A stretch of 64,000 nucleotides of DNA from Sporosarcina sp. P2 (GCF_002743255.1 NZ_PDYY01000008.1:1-64000), one strand, 5' to 3'; positions 1-9,695 are shown, counted from the stretch's first letter. Notes: generated from the letters alone by a model not told the origin. Program-made: numbers and translations.

Positions 1-2
1 TT

Positions 3-78
3 GGGGCCTTAGCTCAGCTGGGAGAGCGCCTGCCTTGCACGCAGGAGGTCAACGGTTCGATCCCGTTAGGCTCCACCA
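3..78 (+). tRNA. tRNA-Ala (TGC)
   Basis: Complete cloverleaf with acceptor GGGGCCT pairing with AGGCTCC and encoded CCA. The anticodon loop carries TGC at 36-38. It is the first of twelve tRNAs; this order matches the tail of the B. subtilis trnB cluster, so an rRNA operon probably lies just left of the window (inference). Confidence 0.97.
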
Positions 79-104
79 ATAAATGTACGTGACTGACTAA
101 TTGC

Positions 105-178
105 AGCGGCGTAGCTCAGTTGGCTAGAGCATACGGTTCATACCCGTAGGGTCGGGGGTTCAAATCCCTCCGCCGCTA
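105..178 (+). tRNA. tRNA-Met (CAT), elongator
   Basis: Acceptor AGCGGCG pairs with CGCCGCT. Anticodon CAT is at 139-141. The anticodon arm resembles the Bacillus elongator tRNA-Met from memory. No CCA is encoded: the discriminator A at 178 is followed by TCC, so CCA must be added after transcription. Confidence 0.93.
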
Positions 179-184
179 TCCTAA

Positions 185-261
185 GGACCTTTAGCTCAGT
201 TGGTTAGAGCAGACGGCTCATAACCGTCCGGTCGCAGGTTCGAGTCCTGCAAGGTCCACCA
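185..261 (+). tRNA. tRNA with CAT anticodon, probably tRNA-Ile2 (lysidine-modified)
   Basis: Acceptor GGACCTT pairs with AAGGTCC, with encoded CCA. Anticodon CAT is at 219-221. The body closely resembles the Bacillus minor tRNA-Ile whose C34 is converted to lysidine by TilS to read AUA. It is the second of three CAT tRNAs here; the other two look like elongator and initiator Met. An isoleucine identity is therefore favoured over a second Met, but is inferred by resemblance. Confidence 0.85.
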
Positions 262-276
262 GATTATTTATTTTAC

Positions 277-369
277 GGAGGAATACCCAAGCCCGGCTGA
301 AGGGATCGGTCTTGAAAACCGACAGGGGTGTTAAAGCCCGCGGGGGTTCGAATCCCTCTTCCTCCGCCA
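277..369 (+). tRNA. tRNA-Ser (TGA)
   Basis: Class II tRNA with a long variable arm. Acceptor GGAGGAA pairs with TTCCTCC and CCA is encoded. Anticodon TGA is at 313-315. Confidence 0.96.
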
Positions 370-459
370 TATTTTCCTTAACATAAGCTTTACTTTATTA
401 AGAAGTTATGTTAAGATAATAAAGGCGTTAAATATTCATTAAAGAAACATTTGTATTAT

Positions 460-534
<75 letters not shown>

Positions 535-535
535 A

Positions 536-611
536 GGTCCCGTGGTGTAGCGGTTAACATGCCTGCCTGTCACGCAGGAGATCGCGGGTTCGATTCCCGT
601 CGGGACCGCCA
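536..611 (+). tRNA. tRNA-Asp (GTC)
   Basis: Acceptor GGTCCCG pairs with CGGGACC, with encoded CCA. Anticodon GTC is at 569-571. It starts two bases after the fMet tRNA. Confidence 0.97.
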
Positions 612-658
612 TTTTATACATACGCTTCAAAAAGCGTCTTTCTGGAAATAACAAATGT

Positions 659-734
659 GGCTCAGTAGCTCAGTTGGTAGAGCAAAGGACTGAAAATCCT
701 TGTGTCGGCGGTTCGATTCCGTCCTGAGCCACCA
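659..734 (+). tRNA. tRNA-Phe (GAA)
   Basis: Acceptor GGCTCAG pairs with CTGAGCC, with encoded CCA. Anticodon GAA is at 692-694. In the B. subtilis trnB order as I remember it a tRNA-His follows; here the next gene is Gly. Confidence 0.97.
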
Positions 735-739
735 TACAT

Positions 740-813
740 GCGGGTATAGTTTAGTGGTAAAACCTCAGCCTTCCAAGCTGATGATGGGAGTTCGATTCTC
801 CCTACCCGCTCCA
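740..813 (+). tRNA. tRNA-Gly (TCC)
   Basis: Acceptor GCGGGTA pairs with TACCCGC, discriminator T and encoded CCA. Anticodon TCC is at 772-774. Confidence 0.97.
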
Positions 814-818
814 ATTAG

Positions 819-895
<77 letters not shown>

Positions 896-896
896 T

Positions 897-971
897 TCCG
901 CAGTAGCTCAGTGGTAGAGCAATCGGCTGTTAACCGATCGGTCGTAAGTTCGAGTCTTACCTGCGGAGCCA
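897..971 (+). tRNA. tRNA-Asn (GTT)
   Basis: Acceptor TCCGCAG pairs with CTGCGGA, discriminator G and encoded CCA. Anticodon GTT is at 929-931. Confidence 0.97.
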
Positions 972-978
972 TTTTTAT

Positions 979-1069
979 GGGGAAGTACTCAAGTGGCTCA
1001 AGAGGCGCCCCTGCTAAGGGTGTAGATCGCGAAAGCGGTGCGAGGGTTCGAATCCCTCCTTCTCCGCCA
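979..1069 (+). tRNA. tRNA-Ser (GCT)
   Basis: Class II tRNA with a long variable arm. Acceptor GGGGAAG pairs with CTTCTCC (one G-U) and CCA is encoded. Anticodon GCT is at 1013-1015. Confidence 0.96.
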
Positions 1070-1076
1070 TAATTTT

Positions 1077-1148
1077 GGCCCCTTGGTCAAGCGGTTAAGA
1101 CACCGCCCTTTCACGGCGGTATCACGGGTTCGAATCCCGTAGGGGTCA
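1077..1148 (+). tRNA. tRNA-Glu (TTC)
   Basis: Acceptor GGCCCCT pairs with AGGGGTC (one G-U). Anticodon TTC is at 1110-1112. No CCA is encoded; it is the last tRNA before the terminator. Confidence 0.95.
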
Positions 1149-1153
1149 TACAT

Positions 1154-1189
1154 AAAAAGGGTATTGCACAATTGTGCAATACCTTTTTT
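1154..1189 (+). terminator. Terminator of the tRNA cluster
   Basis: A perfect 12-bp palindromic stem (GGTATTGCACAA and its complement) is followed by a six-T run, directly after tRNA-Glu. Bases 1190-1344 between this and the next hairpin show no gene. Confidence 0.95.
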
Positions 1190-1344
1190 CTATTTTCCAA
1201 CATAAGTTATATAGAAGGCCGCTGAGAGTAATATAGGGGGCAATAGTGTAGAGTTGTGTCGTCAATCTATGGGATGCTATTTATCTCCACCTGGCAATCG
1301 ATACTATCTAAATTCTAGTGAACTTATGGAACGAAAGCGCGTGC

Positions 1345-1393
1345 AAAATGAGTAAGTCCTACAAGAAGCGCTTGTAGGACTTACTCATTTTTG
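1345..1393 (-). terminator. Terminator of yteA
   Basis: A 20-bp perfect stem (arms 1346-1365 and 1371-1390) with a 5-base loop and T-runs on both sides. It sits three bases past the yteA stop codon and could work in both directions. Confidence 0.92.
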
Positions 1394-1395
1394 AA

Positions 1396-2145
1396 TTACT
1401 TATCTTTCTGCGCATCAATGTAGCTATCACGTTCATGATAAGGAATGTCACCTAAAGGTGATTCGATACCTTCTTCATCCAACTCCTCTTCATACTCTAT
1501 TACTTCTTCATTTCGTACAAAGCCAGCAGGTTCACCTGTAATATCGGACACGGCAAACTCTTCATATGCTTCTACGCTGTCTTCATTTTCTTCATCGTAC
1601 AGATCCCCGTAGTCACGATTTTTATTACCTGAGAAGTCTGAAGGTGTTTCAGATGTTCCGGATTGCGCAATTTCTTGAAAGCTATCTTCGTAATCAATTG
1701 CGTCTCCATCTCTTCGTGCCGCAAATGAATTAGGATCTGCCATGATTAATAGATCTTCCTCAACCGGACGATCGGTCGGAACATCTTTTCTCGCGTCATC
1801 AATACATACAGTAGTGTAAGGGACTGCTTCTAGGCGCTCCAATTGTATTTCCTTGCCACAGACCTCACAAATGCCATACGTGCCCTCCTTGATAGCTTGT
1901 AGCGCGTTCTGAACTTTCTCTAGTTCGCCTTCTGCGTGTGTGTGGAGTGCCATGTCCTTTTCGCGCTCATATAATTCCGTTCCCATGTCAGCGGGGTGAT
2001 TATCGTACATGGATAATTCGCCTACATCTTCTTGTGCATTTTTTACAATTTCCGTCTCGTTTTCGGTTTCAGTCAAACGTTCTTCCATAGCTCGTAATTC
2101 TTTTTCCAGTTGTTGAATTTGTTTAGTTGTTAACAATATAGTCAC
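1396..2145 (-). CDS. yteA: TraR/DksA C4-type zinc-finger protein, YteA family
   Basis: 249 residues. The N-terminal half is an acidic coiled coil typical of DksA-like proteins. It is followed around residues 93-116 by the zinc-finger region: Cys-x2-Cys, 17 residues, then a third Cys. The usual fourth Cys of a C4 finger is replaced by Asp (CIDD), which is also my recollection for Bacillus YteA. The C-terminal third is strongly acidic. DksA relatives bind RNA polymerase, and YteA proteins are annotated as sporulation-associated; the role here is inferred. It is a single-gene unit closed by a strong hairpin, next to the men genes as in B. subtilis. Confidence 0.85.
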   Translation of the reverse strand: MTILLTTKQIQQLEKELRAMEERLTETENETEIVKNAQEDVGELSMYDNHPADMGTELYEREKDMALHTHAEGELEKVQNALQAIKEGTYGICEVCGKEIQLERLEAVPYTTVCIDDARKDVPTDRPVEEDLLIMADPNSFAARRDGDAIDYEDSFQEIAQSGTSETPSDFSGNKNRDYGDLYDEENEDSVEAYEEFAVSDITGEPAGFVRNEEVIEYEEELDEEGIESPLGDIPYHERDSYIDAQKDK

Positions 2146-2245
2146 GACCCTTTCTATGTGGCTTTCCGAGTTGAATAATGAAGTCTGAGAAAGCTGTCTT
2201 ATTTCAGTCTTTCCCTTTTTACAAGCTGAAGTAAACCTTTACAAC

Positions 2246-2277
2246 AAAAAACGTCCACCTTTTTTAAGTGTGGACGT
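2246..2277 (-). terminator. Terminator of menA
   Basis: 8-bp stem ACGTCCAC with an A/T-rich loop, followed on the minus strand by a T-run, 17 bases past the menA stop. Confidence 0.85.
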
Positions 2278-2293
2278 TGTGGATACAGTTTAT

Positions 2294-3205
2294 TCAGATG
2301 AAGTGAGCGATGAGAATGCCGATACCGAGAAGTAGGCCGAACAGCGTATTGGTAACGCCTGTATCTTTCATAGCTGGCATGACTTGAATGGGTTGTTCAT
2401 ACTTGCGGAAGGTTTTCGTAGCATGTAATGGTTTGGGAATACTTAGTAGGACGAGTAAGGACCATGCAGACACATGGCCTGTCACGACGAGTGCAATAAT
2501 CCAACCATATGACACGATGAAAAACATTGCCAATACCGTTATAGCATTATTTCGGCCTATAAGAATCGCCATGGTTTTTCTGCCGCCCTTAGTATCCTGT
2601 ACAATATCCCGAATGTTATTGGCTAACATAATGGCACCGACTAAAAGCATGCTTGGCACAGATAGCAATATTGCATTGCCAGTAACAGTTCCAGTTTGAA
2701 TATAGAATGCAATCAAAATTAATAACATGCCCATAATGAAACCAGAAACGAGCTCACCGAATGGAGTATATGCAATAGGGTAAGGTCCGCCCGTATACAA
2801 ATAACCAATCAGCATAGCAACGGAACCTACGGCAGCTAGCCACCAGGAAGTTTCCATGCAAATGTAAATACCAAGAACAACCGATAAGCCATACAAAATA
2901 AGTGCTAAATTTAACACGATTTTAGGTTTTACGCCGTTCCGGACGATCGTCCCGCCAATACCGATCGAGTGTTCATCGTCGAGTCCTCTTTTAAAATCAT
3001 AGTATTCATTGAACATATTGGTAGCCATCTGTAAAAACAAACTGGCTACAAGCATTGCTAAAAATAGTAGGAAATGAAGTGGACCGTATTGCAGCGCAAT
3101 CATGGTCCCTAAAAAAACAGGTGCAAAAGCAGCAGTCAACGTGTGTGGCCGCGTCAGTTGCCACCAAACCCGCCAGCCAGTGTCGGTTTCTATTGTGTGT
3201 TGCAC
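2294..3205 (-). CDS. menA: 1,4-dihydroxy-2-naphthoate polyprenyltransferase (MenA)
   Basis: 303-residue UbiA-family membrane enzyme that joins a polyprenyl chain to 1,4-dihydroxy-2-naphthoate, giving demethylmenaquinone. The first aspartate-rich motif NEYYDFKRGLD is visible at about residues 66-76 and a second, DIVQDTKGGR, at about 200-209. About eight hydrophobic spans match the family. It is transcribed divergently from menF, so both ends of the menaquinone pathway share one intergenic control region. Length is normal and the start has an AAGGAGAG-type ribosome binding site. Confidence 0.95.
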   Translation of the reverse strand: MQHTIETDTGWRVWWQLTRPHTLTAAFAPVFLGTMIALQYGPLHFLLFLAMLVASLFLQMATNMFNEYYDFKRGLDDEHSIGIGGTIVRNGVKPKIVLNLALILYGLSVVLGIYICMETSWWLAAVGSVAMLIGYLYTGGPYPIAYTPFGELVSGFIMGMLLILIAFYIQTGTVTGNAILLSVPSMLLVGAIMLANNIRDIVQDTKGGRKTMAILIGRNNAITVLAMFFIVSYGWIIALVVTGHVSAWSLLVLLSIPKPLHATKTFRKYEQPIQVMPAMKDTGVTNTLFGLLLGIGILIAHFI

Positions 3206-3351
3206 GGGTAATCTCTCCTTATGTATGTAATCATCATCTGCTAGTATACAACAAAAACAAGCAGTTAGGTAAGAAGTGATGACTACAAAAGATAATTGTC
3301 GAATGCTCTTCTATACGGCGACAGCGAGACATTATATATTAAGTACAGCGC

Positions 3352-3366
3352 CCAATGTGCTAGAAT
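3352..3366 (+). promoter_or_regulatory. Candidate extended -10 promoter for menFDHBE
   Basis: TAGAAT at 3361-3366 is preceded by TGC, forming an extended -10 element about 80 bases upstream of menF. The -35 match is weak. The 3206-3448 gap holds the divergent menA/menF control region and no gene. Confidence 0.45.
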
Positions 3367-3448
3367 AGAGGTACTTATCGTTCAGTGAAATGATATCTGA
3401 GCGTAAATTGTCGAAAAACATATTGCATGATGAGAAGGAGAGAGTGGG

Positions 3449-4825
3449 ATGATTCGGAAATTGACCGATCGAGAGAAGACGGTTCCGGCAACAGGCGCTG
3501 AATCTCGTTTTTTTACGGAAACATTGGAAGTAGAAACGCTAAGTCCGCTTGCTTTTTTTGAAGCAGGCCTATCACATTATGGTGAGCATCGTTTCTTCTG
3601 GCAAAATGCAGACAAGACAGTAAAACTTGTCGGTTTGGGTCAGACTGCAGTTCTAACAGCGGAGAAAGATCGTTTTCAGTCGATATCTTCACAATGGGCA
3701 ACATTGTGTGGAGGTTTGATTAAGGAAGAAAAAGATGTTGATCCGGTGTTATTTGGAGGGTTTTCTTTTGATCCCCACACACGACAGGATGACGAGTGGA
3801 GCGCTTTTCCAGCCGCTTATTTTACTGTGCCTTTATTCCAACTGAAAATTGAAAGAGGTAAAACGTATGTATCGATTAATTATATTACGGATGAACCACA
3901 AACGGCGGCAGACTTTGAAGCATTGCGTCAAGAACGTGATCGCTTGATCCATATTGCACAGGTTGACGAATTCACGTTCCAAGGTCATCCGAGCGTGATC
4001 AAACAGACAGAATTGGCTACGGACCGCTATATGGATGCTGTTGAGCACGTGACATCGCATATTAAAGCGCAAGAGGCAGAGAAAGTAGTCATTGCACGTA
4101 AAATTAAATTAACGTTCGAAGAAGAATTCCAAAAAGCTGCTGCGCTGCATACGATTTCGAATGAACAGTCTGCTAGTTATCACTTTGGACTTCAAATTGG
4201 GAATGAAATGTTCTTCGGTGCAACGCCAGAGAGATTGGTTGAAATTTATAGGGGACATGTGTACTCGGCATGTGTAGCAGGTTCTATTGAGCGTGGAAAA
4301 ACATCTCAAGAGGATCAGCGACTTGGCGAAGTGCTATTACGTGATAAGAAGAATCGTGAAGAGCATCAGTACGTAGTCGATATGATTACACAAGTCTTTT
4401 CGGAATTTTGCACATCATTGCGAATAAACAAAACACCAAAGCTTTTGAAAGTGCGAGATATTCAGCATTTATTCACACCGGTTGAAGGAGAACTTGCGGA
4501 GAACATGGATATTTTCCACCTAGTAGAAGCGCTTCATCCAACGCCCGCTTTAGGTGGAGTTCCACGTCAGAAAGCGCTCGAAATCATTCGCGAAGAAGAG
4601 CAAATGGACCGAGGCTACTATGCCGGCCCGATTGGCTGGGTGGATTCTGCAGGTAATGGAGAGTTTGCGGTGGCGATCCGTTCTGGACTGCTAACTGGCA
4701 ATGATGCATATTTGTATGCTGGTGGGGGAATTGTAGCCGATTCTACAGCAACGGAAGAATACGAGGAAACATGGGTTAAATTCCGTCCCGTGCTACGCGC
4801 GCTCGGAGGCCGTTTACATGAATGA
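3449..4825 (+). CDS. menF: Isochorismate synthase (MenF)
   Basis: 458 residues, chorismate-binding enzyme family. It converts chorismate to isochorismate, the first committed menaquinone step. The C-terminal catalytic domain is recognisable from KVVIARKIKL, FGATPERLVE, the HPTPALGGVPR segment and the final GGGIVADSTATEEYEET stretch. ATG follows AGAAGGAGAGA. The end overlaps menD by 8 bases, indicating translational coupling. First gene of the menF-D-H-B-E unit. Confidence 0.95.
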   Translation: MIRKLTDREKTVPATGAESRFFTETLEVETLSPLAFFEAGLSHYGEHRFFWQNADKTVKLVGLGQTAVLTAEKDRFQSISSQWATLCGGLIKEEKDVDPVLFGGFSFDPHTRQDDEWSAFPAAYFTVPLFQLKIERGKTYVSINYITDEPQTAADFEALRQERDRLIHIAQVDEFTFQGHPSVIKQTELATDRYMDAVEHVTSHIKAQEAEKVVIARKIKLTFEEEFQKAAALHTISNEQSASYHFGLQIGNEMFFGATPERLVEIYRGHVYSACVAGSIERGKTSQEDQRLGEVLLRDKKNREEHQYVVDMITQVFSEFCTSLRINKTPKLLKVRDIQHLFTPVEGELAENMDIFHLVEALHPTPALGGVPRQKALEIIREEEQMDRGYYAGPIGWVDSAGNGEFAVAIRSGLLTGNDAYLYAGGGIVADSTATEEYEETWVKFRPVLRALGGRLHE

Positions 4826-6539
4826 TCACGAAATAGGATTAACGAGTTATGTGCTCCGCTTAACGGATGCTCTAATACGCCAAGGCGCGAAAAAGGCAGT
4901 CATTAGTCCAGGCTCCAGATCGACACCACTTGCGTATGCGCTAACGAACTCTGAGGATATGCAAACCTATGTGCATACCGATGAGCGTTCGGCGGCTTTT
5001 TATGCGCTTGGATTAGTGAAAGCGACTGGGCAACCGGTTGTTTTACTATGTACATCAGGAACAGCAGCATCGAACTATCATCCTGCAGTTACAGAAGCTT
5101 TTTATGCAAGATTGCCGTTAATCGTCATCACAGCGGACCGTCCGCATGAATTACGTGAAGTCGGCGCTCCACAGGCGATTGATCAAATTCGCATGTTTGG
5201 GGAGCACGTCAAAGATAGCGTCGATTTCCCTGTGCCAGAAAATCGGGAAGACATTTTACGATACATGGAACAACGTGCTGTTAGACTTCTTTCCGTTGCG
5301 AAAACTGCACCACAAGGACCAGTGCACTTAAATGTCCCGTTTCGGGAGCCATTACTGATTGATTTACAAGCAACTGCGCAAGTCAGTCGATTCCAGCGAC
5401 AGTTGGTGGGGGAATTGTCTGTTACGGACGAAATGAAAACTGTACTCGAAACGGCCATTACGCAATCGAAAAAAGGCATACTCGTTATCGGAGAGCAAAC
5501 GACTACTTTAGATAAAGAACGTTTCTGGCAGTTTGCTAAAGCACTTCAGTGGCCCATACTTTGCGATCCACTGTCTAATCTGCGCTCACAAGTACCTGCA
5601 GATTGTGACGATCTTTGTATTGATCAGTACGATGCCTTGCTGAAAAGTGAAGTGTTTACCGAAAAGGTGCGACCTGATTGCGTCATACGCTTCGGTCCGC
5701 AACCCATCTCTAAACCATTGCTGTTATTTTTGAAGAAGACGTGTCCAGAAACCTATATTGTGATCGATGAATCACCAAATTATCGTGATCCGATTGGTCT
5801 AACTACGCATCATTTGCAAGTGAGTGCAGAGAGCATTTGGCAGCAAGTACATGTACGAAACGAGCGAACAGAGTATACGGAACAGTGGTCTGAAGCCAAT
5901 CGAATTTCCGCAGATGTACTGAATGAAGATCAACATTTCAAACAAGACGAAGGTCACTTCGTTCGTCAATTCATCGCCAATTTACCAGATGGCTCAGATG
6001 TAGTCTGTAGCAGCAGTATGCCGATTCGTGACTTAGATACTCATTTTCAAAAGACGAAACGCGATATTTCATTGTTTTGCAATAGAGGGACGAATGGAAT
6101 TGACGGCGTAGTCTCGACTGCCCTTGGTATTCAGGAAGGTCGTCAACGAAAGACGTACTTATTGATTGGGGATTTAGCGTTTTTACATGATATCAACGGA
6201 TTGATAATTTCCCGTTTACAGCAAACCGATTTGACAATTGTACTAATTAATAACAACGGTGGTGGGATATTTTCCTATTTACCGCAAGCGTCTATTGAAC
6301 ACCATTATGAGCAATTATTCGGGACCCCAACAAATTTAACGTTCCAACATATCGCAGCGATGTATGAAGCGCAATTTGATGCGGTAGATACGATACAAGC
6401 ATTTGAACAAGCAATGCAAACAGATAAAATGACTAATCTCCGAATTATTGAAGTGACAACAGTACGTGAAGACAATGTGGAAGCTCACCGCTCTGTGTGG
6501 CGGGAAATTGCGAAGAGGGTGGAACGCATTGACGACTGA
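4818..6539 (+). CDS. menD: SEPHCHC synthase (MenD)
   Basis: 573-residue thiamine-diphosphate enzyme. It condenses isochorismate with 2-oxoglutarate to 2-succinyl-5-enolpyruvyl-6-hydroxy-3-cyclohexene-1-carboxylate. N-terminal TPP domain shows SPGSRSTPLA and the conserved Glu in HTDERSAAF. The C-terminal TPP/Mg-binding segment GDLAFLHDINGL followed by NNNGGGIF is present at about residues 452-479. Start ATG lies inside menF after GGAGGC. The 3' end overlaps menH by 11 bases. Confidence 0.96.
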   Translation: MNDHEIGLTSYVLRLTDALIRQGAKKAVISPGSRSTPLAYALTNSEDMQTYVHTDERSAAFYALGLVKATGQPVVLLCTSGTAASNYHPAVTEAFYARLPLIVITADRPHELREVGAPQAIDQIRMFGEHVKDSVDFPVPENREDILRYMEQRAVRLLSVAKTAPQGPVHLNVPFREPLLIDLQATAQVSRFQRQLVGELSVTDEMKTVLETAITQSKKGILVIGEQTTTLDKERFWQFAKALQWPILCDPLSNLRSQVPADCDDLCIDQYDALLKSEVFTEKVRPDCVIRFGPQPISKPLLLFLKKTCPETYIVIDESPNYRDPIGLTTHHLQVSAESIWQQVHVRNERTEYTEQWSEANRISADVLNEDQHFKQDEGHFVRQFIANLPDGSDVVCSSSMPIRDLDTHFQKTKRDISLFCNRGTNGIDGVVSTALGIQEGRQRKTYLLIGDLAFLHDINGLIISRLQQTDLTIVLINNNGGGIFSYLPQASIEHHYEQLFGTPTNLTFQHIAAMYEAQFDAVDTIQAFEQAMQTDKMTNLRIIEVTTVREDNVEAHRSVWREIAKRVERIDD

Positions 6540-7353
6540 CCTATTGACGATTAGAGGTATAGATACGCATGTTGCACGATACGGTAATAAACGGTTGCCG
6601 ACAATCGTCATGTTGCATGGTTTCACAGGCTCGACAGCCACTTGGCAGCAAACCATTGAAGTACTTGCGGCGGATTATCATATCGTGGCAGTCGATTTAA
6701 TCGGTCATGGTAAAACAGAAGCGCCTGAAACGATTACTCGCTACAAAATGGTAGAGCAGATAAAAGATTTATATGAAGTCTTGCAGAAGCTTGAAATTGA
6801 GCAGCCGATCTTGCTTGGGTATTCGATGGGTGGGCGTGTTGCGCTAGGCTATACTGCAACGTATCCAGAAAAAGTAACGGGTCTTATACTTGAAAGCAGT
6901 TCGCCAGGTCTATGTACAACTGAACAACAAATCGCACGACGTACAGCTGATTCCAAGCTTGCGGATAGGATAGAACAACAAGGAATGATAGAATTCGTCG
7001 ACTTCTGGCAAGAGATTCCGTTGTTTCACTCGCAAAAGAAACTGTCTGAATCACAACAACAAGCAGTGCGCAATGAACGCCTTGATCAACGGCCAACCGG
7101 TCTAGCAAACAGTTTACGGGGGATTGGAACGGGCAGTCAGCCATCATACTGGCAGACGCTTGAGCAACTTTCATTACCTGTATTATTGATTACCGGTAGT
7201 GAAGACGAGAAATTCGAAACGATAGCGCAGGAAATGTTGAAAAGGCTGCCAAATGCCCGGCATGAAACGATAAAAGATGCAGGGCATGCAATTCACGTGG
7301 AAAAACCACAAGAATTTGCTACAATGATAAAGAGCTTTCTGAAAACAGTGTAA
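6529..7353 (+). CDS. menH: SHCHC synthase (MenH)
   Basis: 274-residue alpha/beta hydrolase-fold enzyme that eliminates pyruvate from SEPHCHC. The nucleophile elbow GYSMGG, an Asp in [10 protein letters not shown] and the His in [10 protein letters not shown] form the triad. I chose the TTG at 6529 because AGAGGGTGG lies at the right distance and the protein then begins [10 protein letters not shown], as in homologues. A longer in-frame ATG upstream would run through menD and has no ribosome binding site. Overlaps menD by 11 bases. Confidence 0.93.
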   Translation: MTTDLLTIRGIDTHVARYGNKRLPTIVMLHGFTGSTATWQQTIEVLAADYHIVAVDLIGHGKTEAPETITRYKMVEQIKDLYEVLQKLEIEQPILLGYSMGGRVALGYTATYPEKVTGLILESSSPGLCTTEQQIARRTADSKLADRIEQQGMIEFVDFWQEIPLFHSQKKLSESQQQAVRNERLDQRPTGLANSLRGIGTGSQPSYWQTLEQLSLPVLLITGSEDEKFETIAQEMLKRLPNARHETIKDAGHAIHVEKPQEFATMIKSFLKTV

Positions 7354-7373
7354 AACTCGAGGAGGAATTTATT

Positions 7374-8192
7374 ATGACCCGTCAATGGGAAACGCTTCGT
7401 ACATATGATGATATCAAGTACGAAATGTACAATGGTATCGCAAAAATCACGATTAATCGTCCGGAAGTGCGCAATGCATTCCGTCCGAAAACAGTAATGG
7501 AATTGATCGATGCATTTTCACGTGCAAGAGATGATCAACGAATTGGAGTTATCGTGTTAACTGGTGAAGGAGAGAAAGCTTTCTGTTCAGGAGGCGATCA
7601 ATCGGTTCGTGGTCACGGCGGATATGTTGGAGACGACGAAATTCCACGCTTGAACGTTTTAGATCTTCAACGCTTAATTCGCGTTATTCCAAAGCCAGTT
7701 GTCGCAATGGTAGCGGGATACGCAATCGGTGGCGGTCACGTGTTACATGTAGTATGTGACTTGACGATTGCTGCAGATAATGCACGTTTCGGACAAACAG
7801 GACCTACTGTCGGCTCGTTCGACGCGGGATACGGTTCAGGATATCTTGCACGCATTGTTGGTCACAAAAAAGCACGTGAAATCTGGTACCTATGCCGTCA
7901 ATATGACGCGCAAGAGGCACTCGATATGGGCTTAGTCAACACAGTGGTTCCTTATGAACAGCTAGAAGACGAAACCGTTCAATGGTGTGAAGAAATGCTA
8001 GGTAAAAGTCCGACCGCACTTCGCTTCTTGAAAGCGGCAATGAATGCAGATACAGACGGCTTGGCTGGACTTCAGCAATTAGCTGGAGACGCTACATTGC
8101 TTTATTACACAACGGATGAAGCGAAAGAAGGACGCGATGCGTTTAAAGAAAAGCGTAAACCAGACTTCGATCAATTCCCACGTTTCCCTTAA
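7374..8192 (+). CDS. menB: 1,4-dihydroxy-2-naphthoyl-CoA synthase (MenB)
   Basis: 272-residue crotonase-fold enzyme that closes the second ring of the naphthoquinone from o-succinylbenzoyl-CoA. The signature [14 protein letters not shown], the oxyanion segment [12 protein letters not shown] and the C-terminal FKEKRKPDF are present. Length and sequence are very typical. GAGGAGG lies 8 bases before ATG. A hairpin with a T-run follows, ahead of menE. Confidence 0.97.
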   Translation: MTRQWETLRTYDDIKYEMYNGIAKITINRPEVRNAFRPKTVMELIDAFSRARDDQRIGVIVLTGEGEKAFCSGGDQSVRGHGGYVGDDEIPRLNVLDLQRLIRVIPKPVVAMVAGYAIGGGHVLHVVCDLTIAADNARFGQTGPTVGSFDAGYGSGYLARIVGHKKAREIWYLCRQYDAQEALDMGLVNTVVPYEQLEDETVQWCEEMLGKSPTALRFLKAAMNADTDGLAGLQQLAGDATLLYYTTDEAKEGRDAFKEKRKPDFDQFPRFP

Positions 8193-8199
8193 ATAAATG

Positions 8200-8227
8200 A
8201 AAGCTGCCTATCTTGGGCAGCTTTTTC
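8200..8227 (+). terminator. Intrinsic terminator between menB and menE
   Basis: 9-bp stem AAAGCTGCC with a six-base loop and five Ts, 8 bases past the menB stop and 32 bases before menE. It would cut or reduce menE transcription from the upstream promoter. Confidence 0.8.
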
Positions 8228-8258
8228 ATTATGTTAATTCCAATTGGAGGAGATAGCT

Positions 8259-9695
8259 ATGATGATCCCAAATTGGCTTGCGCAACGGGCCAAATTGACA
8301 CCCGACGCATCCGCTTTAGTTACCGAACGTGTACACTGGTCTTATCGAGAACTATATGAGCAATCCCTTGAAATCGCACAACAACTTCATCATCTCGGTG
8401 TTCAGTCAGAGAGTAGAGTGGCGTTGCTAAGCCACTCCAATGAACAAACGGTACTCTTCGTCCATGCATGCTGGTTATTAAGTGTGGAGGTAGTCTGTCT
8501 GAACAATCGGCTGACAGAACAAGAATTACACTGGCAAGTCCGCGATTCCGAAGCAAAACTTGTACTTGTTGATGATCAAATACAGATCCATCCGAATGTA
8601 GATGATATCGAGAGCTTATCTTATTCAGCAGTTCGAAAGTCCGAACGAAAAGAGTTCGTCATGCTAGAACAGTGGACTGAAGATCAGACGCTATCGATTA
8701 TGTATACTTCAGGCACTACAGGTGTGCCTAAAGGAGTTCGTCAGACAGCAGGCAATCATACGTCGAGCGCACTTGCTTCTGCGCTGAATCTTGGGTTGAC
8801 CGATAACGATTCCTGGCTGTGCATGATGCCTTTATTCCACATCAGTGGACTTTCGATTGTCATTCGCGCAGTTATCTACGGAATGGAAATGCGCTTGTAC
8901 GAAAAATTTGATGCAAAAGAAGCTGCTGCACACATTGTTGCGGGAAATGTAACAGCCATTTCGGTCGTTGCCTTGACGTTGGATCAAATTGTCCGTGTGA
9001 TGGAAGCGGATCATAACAAAGCGCATCCTCAATTTCGTACTATGCTTGTTGGTGGCGGACCGGTGCCACTGGATTATTTGGAGCGCGCGACTGCATGTGG
9101 ACTACCGATACTTCAGACATATGGTATGACTGAAACCTGTTCGCAAACGACGACACTTGGAAAAGCAGATGCAACGCGAAAGGTAGGTTCAGCGGGTAAA
9201 CCGTTATTTTTTAATCAAGTTGCAATTAAAGATACCGTTCAACCAGGTGAAGTAGGAGAAGTGCTCATAAAAGGCCCTCACGTGACGCCGGGTTACATCG
9301 GAAGTCAAAGTACACGCAGTCCGCTGACCGAAGACGGTTGGCTTGCTACAGGGGATGCTGGCTATCTTGATGAGGAAGGCTATTTATTCATTGTGGATCG
9401 GCGTGCTGATTTAATTATTTCAGGTGGGGAGAATGTGTACCCTGCTGAAATTGAAAATGTGTTGCTAGCACATCCTGCTATAAGAGAAGCTGGCGTATGT
9501 GGTAAAGAAGATCCGCAGTGGGGGCAAGTACCCGTCGCATTTCTCGTTGGCTCAGCTGACACGGAAGAACTAGTAGAATTCTGTTCCCAGCGTCTAGCGC
9601 GTTATAAATTACCGAAAGAATTTCGCTTTGTGGAGCGACTGCCGCGTAATGCATCGAATAAACTAATGCGGTTCGAATTGAAAAAATGGTTATAA
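8259..9695 (+). CDS. menE: o-succinylbenzoate-CoA ligase (MenE)
   Basis: 478-residue adenylate-forming enzyme that activates o-succinylbenzoate with ATP and CoA. P-loop-like MYTSGTTGVPKGV, QTYGMTET, GWLATGDAGYLDEEGY and the C-terminal catalytic Lys in RNASNKLMR are visible. I start at ATG 8259 after TTGGAGGAGAT; a TTG 15 bases upstream overlaps the ribosome binding site itself. It lies behind a terminator-like hairpin, so it may have lower or separate expression. Confidence 0.94.
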   Translation: MMIPNWLAQRAKLTPDASALVTERVHWSYRELYEQSLEIAQQLHHLGVQSESRVALLSHSNEQTVLFVHACWLLSVEVVCLNNRLTEQELHWQVRDSEAKLVLVDDQIQIHPNVDDIESLSYSAVRKSERKEFVMLEQWTEDQTLSIMYTSGTTGVPKGVRQTAGNHTSSALASALNLGLTDNDSWLCMMPLFHISGLSIVIRAVIYGMEMRLYEKFDAKEAAAHIVAGNVTAISVVALTLDQIVRVMEADHNKAHPQFRTMLVGGGPVPLDYLERATACGLPILQTYGMTETCSQTTTLGKADATRKVGSAGKPLFFNQVAIKDTVQPGEVGEVLIKGPHVTPGYIGSQSTRSPLTEDGWLATGDAGYLDEEGYLFIVDRRADLIISGGENVYPAEIENVLLAHPAIREAGVCGKEDPQWGQVPVAFLVGSADTEELVEFCSQRLARYKLPKEFRFVERLPRNASNKLMRFELKKWL

